Notes under the pieces: generated by a model | The model's database searches: none | What the model saw: the letters and a program-made list of their open reading frames with translations, nothing else | Told to the model about the DNA's origin: nothing | Source: an uncultured Deferribacteraceae bacterium | Lineage (GTDB): Bacteria > Chrysiogenota > Deferribacteres > Deferribacterales > Mucispirillaceae | Direction: 5' to 3' | Assembly (NCBI GenBank): GCA_947041165.1 | Contig: CAMRCY010000009.1 | Span: 1-64,000, forward strand | Length of the DNA stretch: 64,000 nucleotides | Shown: positions 36,251 through 44,587 of the stretch, piece by piece | How the letters are laid out: every line of letters starts with the position of its first letter | Numbering within the stretch: position 1 is the stretch's first letter | Translations under genes and position numbers: made by a program

Positions 36251-36637
36251 TTAAGCAGTAACAGGGTGTCTTCTTCTGTTAGATGGTGCAAATATACACA
36301 TAATATATGCAACAAGTTGTGCTACTGGAACTAAAAATAATATTATCCAATACGGTGATAATCCTGCATCTCTTAATCTACGGATAGATAATGAAACCCA
36401 TGGAATTAATGATATAATAAAAAACGCTATCGATGTGTAACCGTATCTTACAGTCATATCATCTACAACAAAATTTCCAGCTACATCGTATTCCATAAAA
36501 AAACCTGATGTTGTGTCAAACATAAATAAAAGTGTCCAAACAATTAATGAAAAAATCATAAAAATATTGTAATCCATTCTCGTAGATTTACCGTTGAAAT
36601 TAAAATAGTTTTTATAAACATTTAATATAGTACGCAT
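36251..36637 (-). CDS. DUF805 membrane protein
   Basis: A 128-residue integral membrane protein. It starts with the family pattern YKNYFNFNGKSTRMDY, has hydrophobic helices at about 25-40, 70-90 and 100-120, and the conserved SLSIRRLRDAGLSPYWIILFLVP. The family is widespread with no established role. Predicted inner membrane. Confidence 0.9.
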   Translation of the reverse strand: MRTILNVYKNYFNFNGKSTRMDYNIFMIFSLIVWTLLFMFDTTSGFFMEYDVAGNFVVDDMTVRYGYTSIAFFIISLIPWVSLSIRRLRDAGLSPYWIILFLVPVAQLVAYIMCIFAPSNRRRHPVTA

Positions 36638-36817
36638 AAATAATCCTCCAATTTTAAAAAAAAGTTTCTTCGTTAGAACTAATTTAATAATATTTGGAGA
36701 TACCCTCTATGTCAATTTTATATTTATGGCGTATTAATTAACTTGCTTAATATTGGAATAGTATGGGATGGAAAAAAAATTGTAACCTCTACTAAACATC
36801 AATAAAAAAATAACAAA

Positions 36818-36872
36818 AATAGAGCCCTAATATACTTATTTATAATACCAATAAATATATTAGAACTCTATT
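36818..36872 (-). terminator. Long intrinsic terminator after the fumarase operon
   Basis: Seventeen-base arms AATAGAGCCCTAATATA (36818-36834) and TATATTAGAACTCTATT (36856-36872) pair throughout, with two G-U pairs on the minus transcript, followed by a U-rich tail. 27 bases past the fumarase beta stop. Confidence 0.8.
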
Positions 36873-36898
36873 AATCTAAACACAAAATAAATTTAATA

Positions 36899-37477
36899 TT
36901 AACCGATAAGTTGTTTCATCTTCTCTCTCGATTTATCTGCGATCTCTTTATGTAGTGATCCACCGTGAGAATCCATTGTTACAACACATGGAAAATCCTC
37001 AACATCTATCACCCAAAAAGCCTCAGGCGATCCTAACTCTTCTAACTTAAACACAGTTAAAACTTTACGCACTCGCTCAGCTGTTAATGCTCCTGCTCCA
37101 CCTACTGCATGTAGATATACAGCACCTGTATGCATTAACCCTTTGCTTGTTTTCTCACCCATTCCACCTTTACCGATAACGGCACGAACTTTATAATCTT
37201 CTATAACTTTCGCTTGATAAGGCTCTTCTCTTGCCGATGTTGTAGGACCACTTGATACAAATGACCACTCACCACTGCTATCTTGTTTTACAACTGGACC
37301 ACAATGATATATAGCACCATCTTTTAAATATTCATCAATAAATGTAGGTCTTTCTTCTACCATTAATTTATGTGCAGCGTCACGTGCAGTAACGATTGTG
37401 CCTGATAATAAAACTTGATCACCTACTTTTAATTTACGGATATCCGCCTCACTAATAGGCGTTTTAAGCTTAATCAT
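36899..37477 (-). CDS. Class I fumarase, beta (C-terminal) subunit
   Basis: Second half of the oxygen-sensitive Fe-S fumarate hydratase, matching the C-terminal domain of FumA and the TtdB fold. The 192-residue protein has IKLKTPISEADIRKLKVGDQ at the N-terminus, HCGPVVKQ, GKGGMGEKTSKGLMHTGAVYLHAVGGAGAL (core GKGGMGEKT) and a WVIDVEDFPCVVTMDSHG end. It overlaps the alpha gene by 8 bases, so the pair is translationally coupled. Confidence 0.93.
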   Translation of the reverse strand: MIKLKTPISEADIRKLKVGDQVLLSGTIVTARDAAHKLMVEERPTFIDEYLKDGAIYHCGPVVKQDSSGEWSFVSSGPTTSAREEPYQAKVIEDYKVRAVIGKGGMGEKTSKGLMHTGAVYLHAVGGAGALTAERVRKVLTVFKLEELGSPEAFWVIDVEDFPCVVTMDSHGGSLHKEIADKSREKMKQLIG

Positions 37478-38336
37478 ATTCCACCTCGCTACCTTTAATT
37501 GTTAATGTTCTTCTTCTGCTTGCCCAACACATATATGATATAGATACAAAAAATGATGCAGGATGACGGGGTTGAATTCCAACTAATACATCTAATATCG
37601 TAGTCTTGCCACCAAAACCCATAGGACCTATACCCATAGAATTTAAATCTTTACATAACTCTACTTCAAACTCTGCAATCTCAGGATCAGGATTACGTTC
37701 ACCTATTTTTCTAAACAATTGTTCTTTTGCGTATGTGTATGAAACTGCTCTATCGCCACCTATTGATATTCCTAATATCGCTGGTGCACAACCTTGTCCT
37801 TGTGCTTGGAACACAGCATCAATAATAGCTTTACGTACACCTTTGATATCACGACCTGCGTTTAATGTGCTGTCAGGTAATCTGTACTGTGCACCACAAT
37901 TTTCACAACCACCACCTTTCTGCATAAAACGGATGCGAACATAATCTTTTTCCCACTGATGAAAATGTAGGTATGGAGCGTTTCTACCGATATTATCACC
38001 ACTGTTTTTACCACTTAACGGTTCAACAGTGTTAGGTCTTAAATATTTTAAATTAGTTGCTTCTCTAACAGCATCTAAAATAGACTCTCTGTAAATTCTC
38101 TCGATCCCACCTTCTGGATAATCTATGTAGAATACTAATGCTCCAGTATCTTGACACATAGCCGTTGTTTCTTTGCGTGCTAACTTGATATTCTCTTCAA
38201 TAGTTAAAAGCACTGTCTCTGCCGATGATCCTGGCTCTTCTTTCTTCGTTGCCTCTTGAATAGCCTTTTCAACATCTGCTGGTAAGTCTGTTGATGATAT
38301 TCGTATTAATTCCAAAATCTGAGAAGTTAAATCCAT
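37470..38336 (-). CDS. Class I fumarase, alpha (N-terminal) subunit
   Basis: Fe-S catalytic part of the TCA-cycle fumarate hydratase. The 288-residue protein has the cluster-ligand Cys candidates AMCQDTGALVF, GGCENCGAQ and QGCAPAILGISIGGDR (the last Cys is likely a ligand by family pattern). I start at ATG 38336, 8 bases after GGAGG; an upstream ATG at 38351 lacks a site. Two-subunit class I fumarases are typical of anaerobes. Malate dehydrogenase, the next step, is divergent nearby. Confidence 0.93.
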   Translation of the reverse strand: MDLTSQILELIRISSTDLPADVEKAIQEATKKEEPGSSAETVLLTIEENIKLARKETTAMCQDTGALVFYIDYPEGGIERIYRESILDAVREATNLKYLRPNTVEPLSGKNSGDNIGRNAPYLHFHQWEKDYVRIRFMQKGGGCENCGAQYRLPDSTLNAGRDIKGVRKAIIDAVFQAQGQGCAPAILGISIGGDRAVSYTYAKEQLFRKIGERNPDPEIAEFEVELCKDLNSMGIGPMGFGGKTTILDVLVGIQPRHPASFFVSISYMCWASRRRTLTIKGSEVEYD

Positions 38337-38451
38337 ATTTATGTCCTCCATTTTTTTAGCATTTCTTATACATCTATGCAGAATTTAGTGTAGCATACCA
38401 CTATAATGTAATGCAAATATTATATTAAATTATAAAAAATAATCATAACTG

Positions 38452-38481
38452 TTGCAATCTATGTGGATTTGCAATTATAAT
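38452..38481 (+). promoter_or_regulatory. Promoter of malate dehydrogenase gene
   Basis: TTGCAA (38452-38457), 18-base spacer and TATAAT (38476-38481), leaving a leader of about 47 bases. Confidence 0.5.
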
Positions 38482-38534
38482 ATAATCTAATGTACTGTTG
38501 TATAATAATTTATCTTTAAAGGGGGATTAATATT

Positions 38535-39512
38535 ATGTGTTTTGCTAAACCAAAAATCGCAATCATAGGCGGTGGAAACATAGGTGGAGTGCTAGCGCAA
38601 TTAGCAGCTAGTCGTGAATTAGGAGATATCGCTGTTTTAGATATCGTTGAAGATTTAGCTAAAGGAAAATGTTTAGATATCGCAGAAGCAGCAGCAGCTG
38701 AAGGTTTTGACGTTAAATTAACTGGAGATCATAAACCTGAAGTCATACTTAAAGATGCAGATATCGTTATCGTGACCGCTGGGATCGCTCGTAAACCTGG
38801 AATGAGTAGAGATGATCTGCTTTCAATAAATTCAAAAATTATTAAAGAAGTTGCAGAAAATATTAAAAAATATGCACCAAAATCTTATATTATAGTTATC
38901 TCTAATCCTCTTGATGCTATGGTTACTCTCATGAAATCTGTTACTGGATTTCCTGCAAATAGAGTTATGGGACAAGCTGGTGTTCTTGATTCATCAAGAT
39001 TTGCATCATTCATCGCATGGGAACTTGAAGTGTCTGTTAAAGATATCAACGCTCTTGTGCTTGGTGGACACGGCGATACTATGGTTCCATTAATAAAATA
39101 TGCGAACGTCGCTGGTATTCCTGTTATGGAAATGCTTGAACGTAAATATAAAAGCAAAGAGAAAGCTGTGCAAGTTATGGACGATATCGTTAAACGTACT
39201 GCTGATGCTGGTGGGGAAGTTGTAAGGTTGTTAAAAACTGGATCAGCATTCTATTCTCCTGCTGCATCTGCAATCGCTATGGTTGAATCTATATTAAAAG
39301 ATCAGAAAAGAATTCTACCTACTTGTGCATTCCTTGATGGCGAATACGGCGTTAAAGGATTATATGTAGGCGTGCCTGCTATTCTTGGTGCAAACGGTGT
39401 TGAAAAAGTTGTTGAACTAACTTTGAGTGATGCAGAACAAAAAATGTTTGATCATTCTATTAATGCTGTGAAAGAACTTATCGACGTGCTTAAAGAATTA
39501 AAATTCTTATAA
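38535..39512 (+). CDS. mdh: Malate dehydrogenase
   Basis: NAD-dependent oxidation of malate to oxaloacetate. The 325-residue protein of the LDH/MDH family has the Rossmann [14 protein letters not shown], the substrate loop [17 protein letters not shown] (Arg residues favour malate over lactate), NPLDAMV and the catalytic His region [23 protein letters not shown] lies 9 bases before the ATG. Its divergent neighbours are the fumarase genes, so this is a small TCA locus. Confidence 0.95.
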   Translation: MCFAKPKIAIIGGGNIGGVLAQLAASRELGDIAVLDIVEDLAKGKCLDIAEAAAAEGFDVKLTGDHKPEVILKDADIVIVTAGIARKPGMSRDDLLSINSKIIKEVAENIKKYAPKSYIIVISNPLDAMVTLMKSVTGFPANRVMGQAGVLDSSRFASFIAWELEVSVKDINALVLGGHGDTMVPLIKYANVAGIPVMEMLERKYKSKEKAVQVMDDIVKRTADAGGEVVRLLKTGSAFYSPAASAIAMVESILKDQKRILPTCAFLDGEYGVKGLYVGVPAILGANGVEKVVELTLSDAEQKMFDHSINAVKELIDVLKELKFL

Positions 39513-39538
39513 AATTTTTATAATTTCAATAAAAATAT

Positions 39539-39576
39539 ATAGTATCCTTGATTTTTTTGAGGGTACTATTTTTTTA
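39539..39576 (+). terminator. Intrinsic terminator of mdh
   Basis: Arms ATAGTATCCT (39539-39548) and AGGGTACTAT (39560-39569) pair over 10 bases with one G-U, followed by seven T. Confidence 0.85.
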
Positions 39577-39679
39577 TCTATACATATATATTTACGCTAA
39601 CTTAAAATATCTCTACAAAACAATTTATGCACAAAATAAATTAATATCGTAAAATATATTAGCTATTATTATAAAAGAT

Positions 39680-39935
39680 GCTAACTGCTCATATCGTAAA
39701 ACCTGTTAACAGTTCGTATCATAAAACCTACTAACTGCCATATCGTAAAATCTGCTAACCGTTCATATCGTAAAACCTGCTAGCTGTTCATATCGTAAAG
39801 CCTGCTAACTGTTCGTATCGTAAAGCCTGCTAACTGTTTATGTCGTAAAATATGCGAACCATTCGTATCGTAAAGCCTGCTAACTGTTCGTATCGTAAAA
39901 CCTGCGAACAGTTTATGTCGTAAAATATGCTAACT
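39680..39935 (+). repeat. 25-bp tandem array, ten copies
   Basis: Ten units of the type GCTAACTGTTCGTATCGTAAA plus four bases (one unit is 24 bp), with a partial eleventh. Units differ at several positions, mainly at the ACTG/TTCG part. There are no unique spacers, so this is a minisatellite, not CRISPR. The remaining spacer to the XRE gene (39936-40156) is AT-rich and featureless. Confidence 0.93.
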
Positions 39936-40156
39936 AAATGATTAGTTAATTTTATAAATAATACACTTACCAAATAAAAATTACAACCTATTTAGTAAGT
40001 AAGCAATTACTTGATAAATACTGCTAAGTTAAATATCTGTAATTCTCTTTACAACTTAAAACTCAAACTTTCGTAGATATCTTTCAAACATCATACCACT
40101 AAAGATAACTTGAAAAGCCTGCAAAAAAACATGAATATTTTTTCAACTAATGAAAC

Positions 40157-40495
40157 TTATTTCTTTTTTGAGATATTAAAACTATCTAACAACTCAGATA
40201 CACTCTCTAACGTTTCTAAATCTATCTTTTCAAGTTTATTTATTATAGATGTTTTACTATCTTTTAGTTCGTTGTTCCTATCTTTTAATAAATGTAGAAT
40301 ATCAATATCAAGAGCGTATAGAAGTTTGTACAATGTATAAATTCTAGGGTTCTGCTTTCTGTTCTCAATTAAATTTAATGTTGAGTAATCGATATTGCTC
40401 ATTTCTGAAAGTTTATCAAATGTGTATTTCTTTCTTCTTCTCAACTGTCTTATGATATCTGCAATCTCATTTATTAAATCTTGTTCTTCTAACAC
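40157..40495 (-). CDS. XRE-family helix-turn-helix regulator
   Basis: A 112-residue DNA-binding protein. The N-terminal domain (DLINEIADIIRQLRRRKKYTFDKLSEMSNIDYSTLNLIENRKQ, core YTFDKLSEMSNIDYSTLNLIE) is a Cro/cI-type HTH, and the C-terminal part is helical, perhaps for dimerisation. I choose GTG at 40495 (AGAGG 7 bases upstream); the frame open to 40531 has no site. It is divergent from a barrel-type gene, and two inverted-repeat sites with the same half-site lie between them. Confidence 0.85.
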   Translation of the reverse strand: MLEEQDLINEIADIIRQLRRRKKYTFDKLSEMSNIDYSTLNLIENRKQNPRIYTLYKLLYALDIDILHLLKDRNNELKDSKTSIINKLEKIDLETLESVSELLDSFNISKKK

Positions 40496-40514
40496 TAAAT
40501 AACCTCTAAAGTAG

Positions 40515-40534
40515 TTATTGTGATTATACAATAA
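40515..40534. promoter_or_regulatory. Candidate XRE operator 1
   Basis: TTATTGT (40515-40521), 6-base spacer, ACAATAA (40528-40534), a perfect 7-base inverted repeat, 20 bases before the XRE start and just before a TTGACA at 40542. Confidence 0.5.
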
Positions 40535-40541
40535 AAATAAG

Positions 40542-40568
40542 TTGACAACATGGCGTATATGCTATAAA
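40542..40568 (+). promoter_or_regulatory. Possible promoter of the barrel-protein gene
   Basis: TTGACA (40542-40547) with TATAAA at 40563-40568; spacing is only 15, so this is tentative. Confidence 0.35.
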
Positions 40569-40584
40569 TTATAATTGCTTAATC

Positions 40585-40602
40585 ACAATAGATATTTATT
40601 GT
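40585..40602. promoter_or_regulatory. Candidate XRE operator 2
   Basis: ACAATA (40585-40590), 6-base spacer, TATTGT (40597-40602). Same half-site as operator 1 in the opposite arrangement. Confidence 0.45.
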
Positions 40603-40621
40603 AAAAATACATGTTATTATG

Positions 40622-40637
40622 TGTAGGTTACCCTACA
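40622..40637. promoter_or_regulatory. Additional inverted repeat in leader of the barrel-protein gene
   Basis: TGTAGG (40622-40627), TTAC, CCTACA (40632-40637). Role unknown; could be an operator or a leader hairpin. Confidence 0.3.
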
Positions 40638-40687
40638 ATCTAGTTTATTATTTTAAGCAATATAATTTATTTGGGGAAAATATTGTA

Positions 40688-41398
40688 ATGAAAAAATCAG
40701 CGTCACTAATTATCGTTCTATCATTTTTCATGATATTAACATCAACTCTAAATGCACAAGAGATCATACAAGTACTTGAAGATAGAGATACGATGATCAA
40801 AACGAGTGAGATAGGCAATACCGATTTACAAAATGATAATCTATCAAAAAAAGATGTAGAGAAAAAGCAGTACTCATATCTATTACTATCTCCAGGTTAC
40901 TATAATATTTTTGGTGATGGAAAATATGCACATGGTGGAGCAGGATATTTGACTTATGGATTTCAAAGCATAACAAACCCTCTTGCTATGGAAATAGATT
41001 TTGGCGTTAGAATATCAAACAGAGAGTATGATGAGATAGATCATCACTTTAACGATCATTTTACAAATATTGATTTACGATATAAAGCTCTATTATCGTT
41101 CCAAATAAAGTTAAATGAGTCATGGACAATTATTCCAAAAATCGGAGTTGGAGTGTTTACTACATTAGCTGGACTTTCATCTGATGTTACAGGGACAAAA
41201 ATTAATGAAAATATAAATCTAGGTTATGAAATCGGTGTAGGTGTTTTAGCCACTGTTGGTGTAAGAGCGATTTATAAAAAATTTATATTCGGGGTATCAG
41301 GAGAGATAGACTTTGGACTTGCACCGTTTGATGCTGTAGGTGCATTTATATACTCTACATCATTTAGATTATTGGCTGAAGTCGGTGTAAAGTTTTAA
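40688..41398 (+). CDS. Predicted outer-membrane beta-barrel protein
   Basis: A 236-residue exported protein with signal MKKSASLIIVLSFFMILTSTLNAQ (cleaved after about residue 24). After a charged linker the sequence alternates in strands such as YSYLLLSPGYYNIFGDG, GAGYLTYGFQSI, AMEIDFGVRISN, ALLSFQIKLNESW, FIFGVSGEIDFG and ends with FRLLAEVGVKF, whose terminal Phe suits a BAM substrate. Start at ATG 40688, before the signal; in-frame codons upstream to 40619 are not part of it. Divergent from the XRE gene and probably controlled by it. No specific porin family was recognised. Confidence 0.82.
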   Translation: MKKSASLIIVLSFFMILTSTLNAQEIIQVLEDRDTMIKTSEIGNTDLQNDNLSKKDVEKKQYSYLLLSPGYYNIFGDGKYAHGGAGYLTYGFQSITNPLAMEIDFGVRISNREYDEIDHHFNDHFTNIDLRYKALLSFQIKLNESWTIIPKIGVGVFTTLAGLSSDVTGTKINENINLGYEIGVGVLATVGVRAIYKKFIFGVSGEIDFGLAPFDAVGAFIYSTSFRLLAEVGVKF

Positions 41399-41466
41399 AC
41401 TTTAAAACAATATCACTCATACTCTTCTTACCTGTATATGAATAAAAACTATTATTGAGGGTTATT

Positions 41467-41664
41467 ATGGAAGTACTTCTTTTTTTAGCTGTTTTACCAT
41501 TTGCTTTATATGGATTAGGTATTGCTATTGCACTACTAGTTGGACTTATTGCAATTATTGCTAGTATTTTTATAAAATAAAAATCTAATTGTTTCTCAAC
41601 TATAACAATATTAGGAGTATGTATAGTTGCTTTACTATTCGCTACTTTACTTGCTGAATATTAA
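41467..41664 (+). pseudogene. Tiny membrane protein interrupted by an in-frame stop
   Basis: ATG at 41467 begins MEVLLFLAVLPFALYGLG, one hydrophobic helix, and meets TAA at 41578 (37 codons). The same frame stays open beyond it for 27 codons and encodes a second hydrophobic helix (TITILGVCIVALLFATLLAEY) before TAA at 41662. So it is either a 37-residue one-TM protein with a chance extension, or a two-TM gene broken by a nonsense change. The first residues and ribosome site GAGGG match those of the next gene (MEVL), showing a tandem duplication. Confidence 0.6.
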
Positions 41665-41690
41665 ACTGAAAACTTTTAGAGAGGGTTATC

Positions 41691-42179
41691 ATGGAAGTAC
41701 TTATCGGTTTAGCTATCTTACCACTTGCTTTATGGGGATTAAAAGTTGCATTGGCGATTGTTATCGGATTGTTTCTTATATTAGTTAATATACTTAGAAC
41801 GACTAAAACAACATCCGATCATACTGATGAAAACGACATCATCACTTCACTCCCTCAAGGTAAATCACTTTTCGATCAACTGAACGACACCACAGTTAAA
41901 CTTTTTAGAGATATCGCTGAAGCAGGCAAAACATCAATAGATGAATTATCAGATACGCAAATTTTAGAGATTATAAATGAAGTAATAACAGCTTTTAAAA
42001 ATGCAAGTGAATCTATTGATGATAATATTCAAGGTGGGTACTTATTGACGATAGCAATGCATCATGTTTTAACCCATGCTGTATATGGAGAACTTTTCTA
42101 TTATAAACATTTAGACTATGAAGTTGATAACTATCTGAAAAATGGACTTAGAGATAGTTATAAAAATAATTTATTTTAA
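41691..42179 (+). CDS. Hypothetical membrane-anchored protein
   Basis: A 162-residue protein. The first 40 residues (MEVLIGLAILPLALWGLK, ALAIVIGLFLILVNIL) form one or two hydrophobic helices and match the tiny interrupted gene just before. The rest is soluble and helical (LFDQLNDTTVKLFRDIAEAGK, ILEIINEVITAFKNASE) with a His-rich stretch (AMHHVLTHAVYGELF). No family recognised. It is followed 14 bases later by a small secreted protein. Confidence 0.7.
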   Translation: MEVLIGLAILPLALWGLKVALAIVIGLFLILVNILRTTKTTSDHTDENDIITSLPQGKSLFDQLNDTTVKLFRDIAEAGKTSIDELSDTQILEIINEVITAFKNASESIDDNIQGGYLLTIAMHHVLTHAVYGELFYYKHLDYEVDNYLKNGLRDSYKNNLF

Positions 42180-42193
42180 ACTTGGAGGAAATT

Positions 42194-42364
42194 ATGAAAC
42201 GCTTACTATTTATCATTGTGCTAAACATACTATTAACTTACTCATCTGTATTTGCAGGAGTGCTACTATCTGAGTGGACGGATGCAACAAGCCGTTACTG
42301 TAAATATAGCGATGGAACTGTGATTACTTTATCGTTCTTCTCAACGTGTCCATCAACTAATTAA
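42194..42364 (+). CDS. Very small secreted protein
   Basis: A 56-residue product: signal MKRLLFIIVLNILLTYSSVFA, then a mature part of about 35 residues with two Cys (SRYCKYSDGTVI, STCPSTN). GGAGGA lies 7 bases before the ATG at 42194. Too short for function prediction. Confidence 0.6.
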   Translation: MKRLLFIIVLNILLTYSSVFAGVLLSEWTDATSRYCKYSDGTVITLSFFSTCPSTN

Positions 42365-42756
42365 CTAACATATAATTAGTTAGAAATTAAATCAATTTTT
42401 TATTACATTTATCTAAATTTTATCAAACAATTTTATAATATTTAGACTCTCTAAATTAATCTTTGAAAGTTTATTTTTTATCGAAATTTTACTATTACAC
42501 GTTTTATCATTTTATAATTCTCAATTAATTCAATATTTTAGCAATAGTTTAAATATGGTTTTGTTAATAAACAGAATATTCTTCTACTTTGACATAAATA
42601 ATAATCTAATAAAACTGGTTGACCACACCGATTATATGATATAGATTAATAAGAACGTTAAGGTAATAATATATCAATAGGATCTCTTGCTCATTTAAAT
42701 GGGATTACTATTTATTCTATTATTTTTAAAATAAAAATTATTAAAAGGATATTAAA
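42365..42756. other. Upstream region of the TRL-like gene
   Basis: About 390 AT-rich bases. A TTGACC-like -35 lies near 42619, with an uncertain -10. A weak stem (AATAG to CTATT around 42680-42720) is visible. No gene was found. Confidence 0.45.
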
Positions 42757-43065
42757 ATGAAAAGTTTGTTAGTTTGTCTTGTTGCTGGAGTTTGTATGTC
42801 AGGTTGCGCAATGGTTTCTGCTCCTGTAACTGGAATTATCTCTACATCTGTTAAAGCACCACTTTCTGCAACTTCTAATGCACAAGGGAGCAAAGAAGGA
42901 ACTTCAATTTGTAAAAGTATATTTGGACTTTTCGCTTACGGAGATTGTTCTATTGAAGCAGCTGTTATTGATGGACAAATTTCTGAGATTTCAACAATCG
43001 ATGCAAAAAGTTTTTCTATCTTAGGGATTTACTCTTCTTACACAACTATTGTAACTGGTGAATAA
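42757..43065 (+). CDS. TRL-like family lipoprotein
   Basis: A 102-residue predicted lipoprotein: signal MKSLLVCLVAGVCMSGC gives lipid Cys at 17. The mature part has the pattern of the TRL-like family (CKSIFGLFAYGDCSIEAAVIDGQISEISTID core GLFAYGDCSIEAA, and the ending SILGIYSSYTTIVTGE). Function of that family is unknown to me beyond the name taken from a tRNA-linked locus in Helicobacter. Ribosome site AAAGGAT. A bidirectional terminator follows. Confidence 0.8.
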   Translation: MKSLLVCLVAGVCMSGCAMVSAPVTGIISTSVKAPLSATSNAQGSKEGTSICKSIFGLFAYGDCSIEAAVIDGQISEISTIDAKSFSILGIYSSYTTIVTGE

Positions 43066-43157
43066 AACTAAATTATATTAAAGCTATATATCAAATTATA
43101 CTTCTAGCATATCGCCTGAAGTATAATTTTTTAGTATAATAAATATGTAAAATAAAA

Positions 43158-43212
43158 AAATAAAACATTACTGTAAATACTTAATAAAGTATAATCACAG
43201 TAATGTTTTTTT
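43158..43212. terminator. Bidirectional terminator between TRL-like gene and McrB-like module
   Basis: Arms AACATTACTGT (43164-43174) and ACAGTAATGTT (43197-43207) pair perfectly over 11 bases, with an inner ATACTT/AAGTAT pair. A-run and T-run flank it. Confidence 0.85.
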
Positions 43213-43229
43213 ATATATACTTATAAAAC

Positions 43230-44450
43230 TTATTTTTTCTCGTTACTATAAAGATATGCTTTATGCGATAGTTCAGGAAAAGAATGAACTTGAAAATCAT
43301 CACCTTTAAATTTTATATAAAATTGCATTGTTAAAGACGAATAATCATCACCGTTACAATACTTCTTGCTACCATCTAACTCAAGATCCATACCAAGTTT
43401 CTCCTTAATATAATCTTGAGAATTAGTATCTAATGGGGCAAATTGCCAAGGTCTTATCAAGTACAAACCGATTGATAAATTTATAAGCCCTACATCATGC
43501 TGATCTACTGCTTGCTTATACGCCTCACTAAATTGTAACGCTTCATCACCGTTCTTATCGCTATTATCTGCTAACGCTATCGCTCTTTCAAACACATTCC
43601 ATAGATTATCAATATCATCTTGCTTTCTATTTTCATCGTTACCTAAATTCCAAGAACTCTCAGGCGCTCCATCAAAATTAGTAGGCAGAGGCTCAGTCAC
43701 TTCTAGAAATTTAGCTAGCTTAGTTGCTATATTTATCTTATTTTTATCAGCGATACATCTATTAAAAATACCCATAATTGTAAATGGAGATATATCTTTT
43801 AATGGTGTACTACTATCATCTAAAAGCTTCTCCATAAAACTAGGAACACCATCTACACTATTTCCAATTAAATATATTTCCTCTAATAACTCTTTACGTT
43901 TATTTTTATATAGTAAAAGTTTATCGGTAACATCTTCATTAAACTTTGTCCACTGATAACGATTACTTCCCTCTCCAAATCTTTCTATTAATAATTGAGA
44001 ATTTGTAAAACTATTTATATCTTGAGCTTTATCATTAAATGATAAATCAATCAACCCTTTACACCATGGCCCATTATCTGGATCTACTTTAACAATCGTT
44101 GATCTGTATGCTGTAAAATACCACGTTTTTTGTTTAAAACTCTTATCCCAATTAATATCTAATTTTTTCCCATCATTATGATTTTTAACAACTGTTCCAA
44201 CAGCCTTAATATGCATACAAGGAACATAGAAACCGTTATTATTGAAAGGAAGATTATCCTTCTGTTTTAATGAAGATTTAATCGCAATCTTATCTCCTAC
44301 TTTTATAGATTTTACATCTTCAACAATCCTATCCCCGTATCCATTCTCCCAAATATCATTCGCTACAAATCTTGCTGTTTCATCGTTATCACTCCACATT
44401 GCACCTACAAACCAATATGATAATGAATCTATTTTTTCTACCTTACTCAT
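43230..44450 (-). CDS. Orphan McrB-type N-terminal module (EVE-like), no AAA+ domain
   Basis: A 406-residue soluble protein. Its start (YWFVGAMWSDNDETARFV, ENGYGDRIVEDVKSIKVGDKIAIKSS, IKAVGTVVKNHNDGKKLDINWD, WYFTAYRSTIVKV) matches the N-terminal EVE-like recognition domain I recall from McrB-type AAA+ proteins, including the following linker and the helical segment up to WQFAPLDTNSQDYIKEKLG. In those proteins an AAA+ GTPase motor follows, but here the gene stops at 406 residues without a Walker A, and neither a motor nor an mcrC partner is in the neighbourhood. Either a remnant of a type IV-like restriction system or a stand-alone module. Bounded by terminators on both sides. Confidence is for the gene; the domain assignment is pattern memory. 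Confidence 0.78.
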   Translation of the reverse strand: MSKVEKIDSLSYWFVGAMWSDNDETARFVANDIWENGYGDRIVEDVKSIKVGDKIAIKSSLKQKDNLPFNNNGFYVPCMHIKAVGTVVKNHNDGKKLDINWDKSFKQKTWYFTAYRSTIVKVDPDNGPWCKGLIDLSFNDKAQDINSFTNSQLLIERFGEGSNRYQWTKFNEDVTDKLLLYKNKRKELLEEIYLIGNSVDGVPSFMEKLLDDSSTPLKDISPFTIMGIFNRCIADKNKINIATKLAKFLEVTEPLPTNFDGAPESSWNLGNDENRKQDDIDNLWNVFERAIALADNSDKNGDEALQFSEAYKQAVDQHDVGLINLSIGLYLIRPWQFAPLDTNSQDYIKEKLGMDLELDGSKKYCNGDDYSSLTMQFYIKFKGDDFQVHSFPELSHKAYLYSNEKK

Positions 44451-44544
44451 AAATTATCTCCTGTAATTTCAAATTTCAGTTTTGCTAAAAATTACTCTCT
44501 AGTATACATCACTTGATATCATATCGCTATTTATATAATTTCAC

Positions 44545-44576
44545 AAAAAAAAGAGAGCATAAAAATACTCTCTTTT
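44545..44576 (-). terminator. Intrinsic terminator of ssrA
   Basis: On the minus strand AAGAGAG, a 10-base loop and CTCTCTT, then a run of T (44545-44550). Confidence 0.85.
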
Positions 44577-44587
44577 CTATAATATTA

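Noticed and set aside
39680-39935. CRISPR array
   Set aside because: Units of 25 bp follow each other without unique spacers and diverge internally; no cas genes lie nearby.
40110-40340. Plus-strand protein opposite the XRE regulator
   Set aside because: Antisense to a clear HTH gene, no ribosome site.
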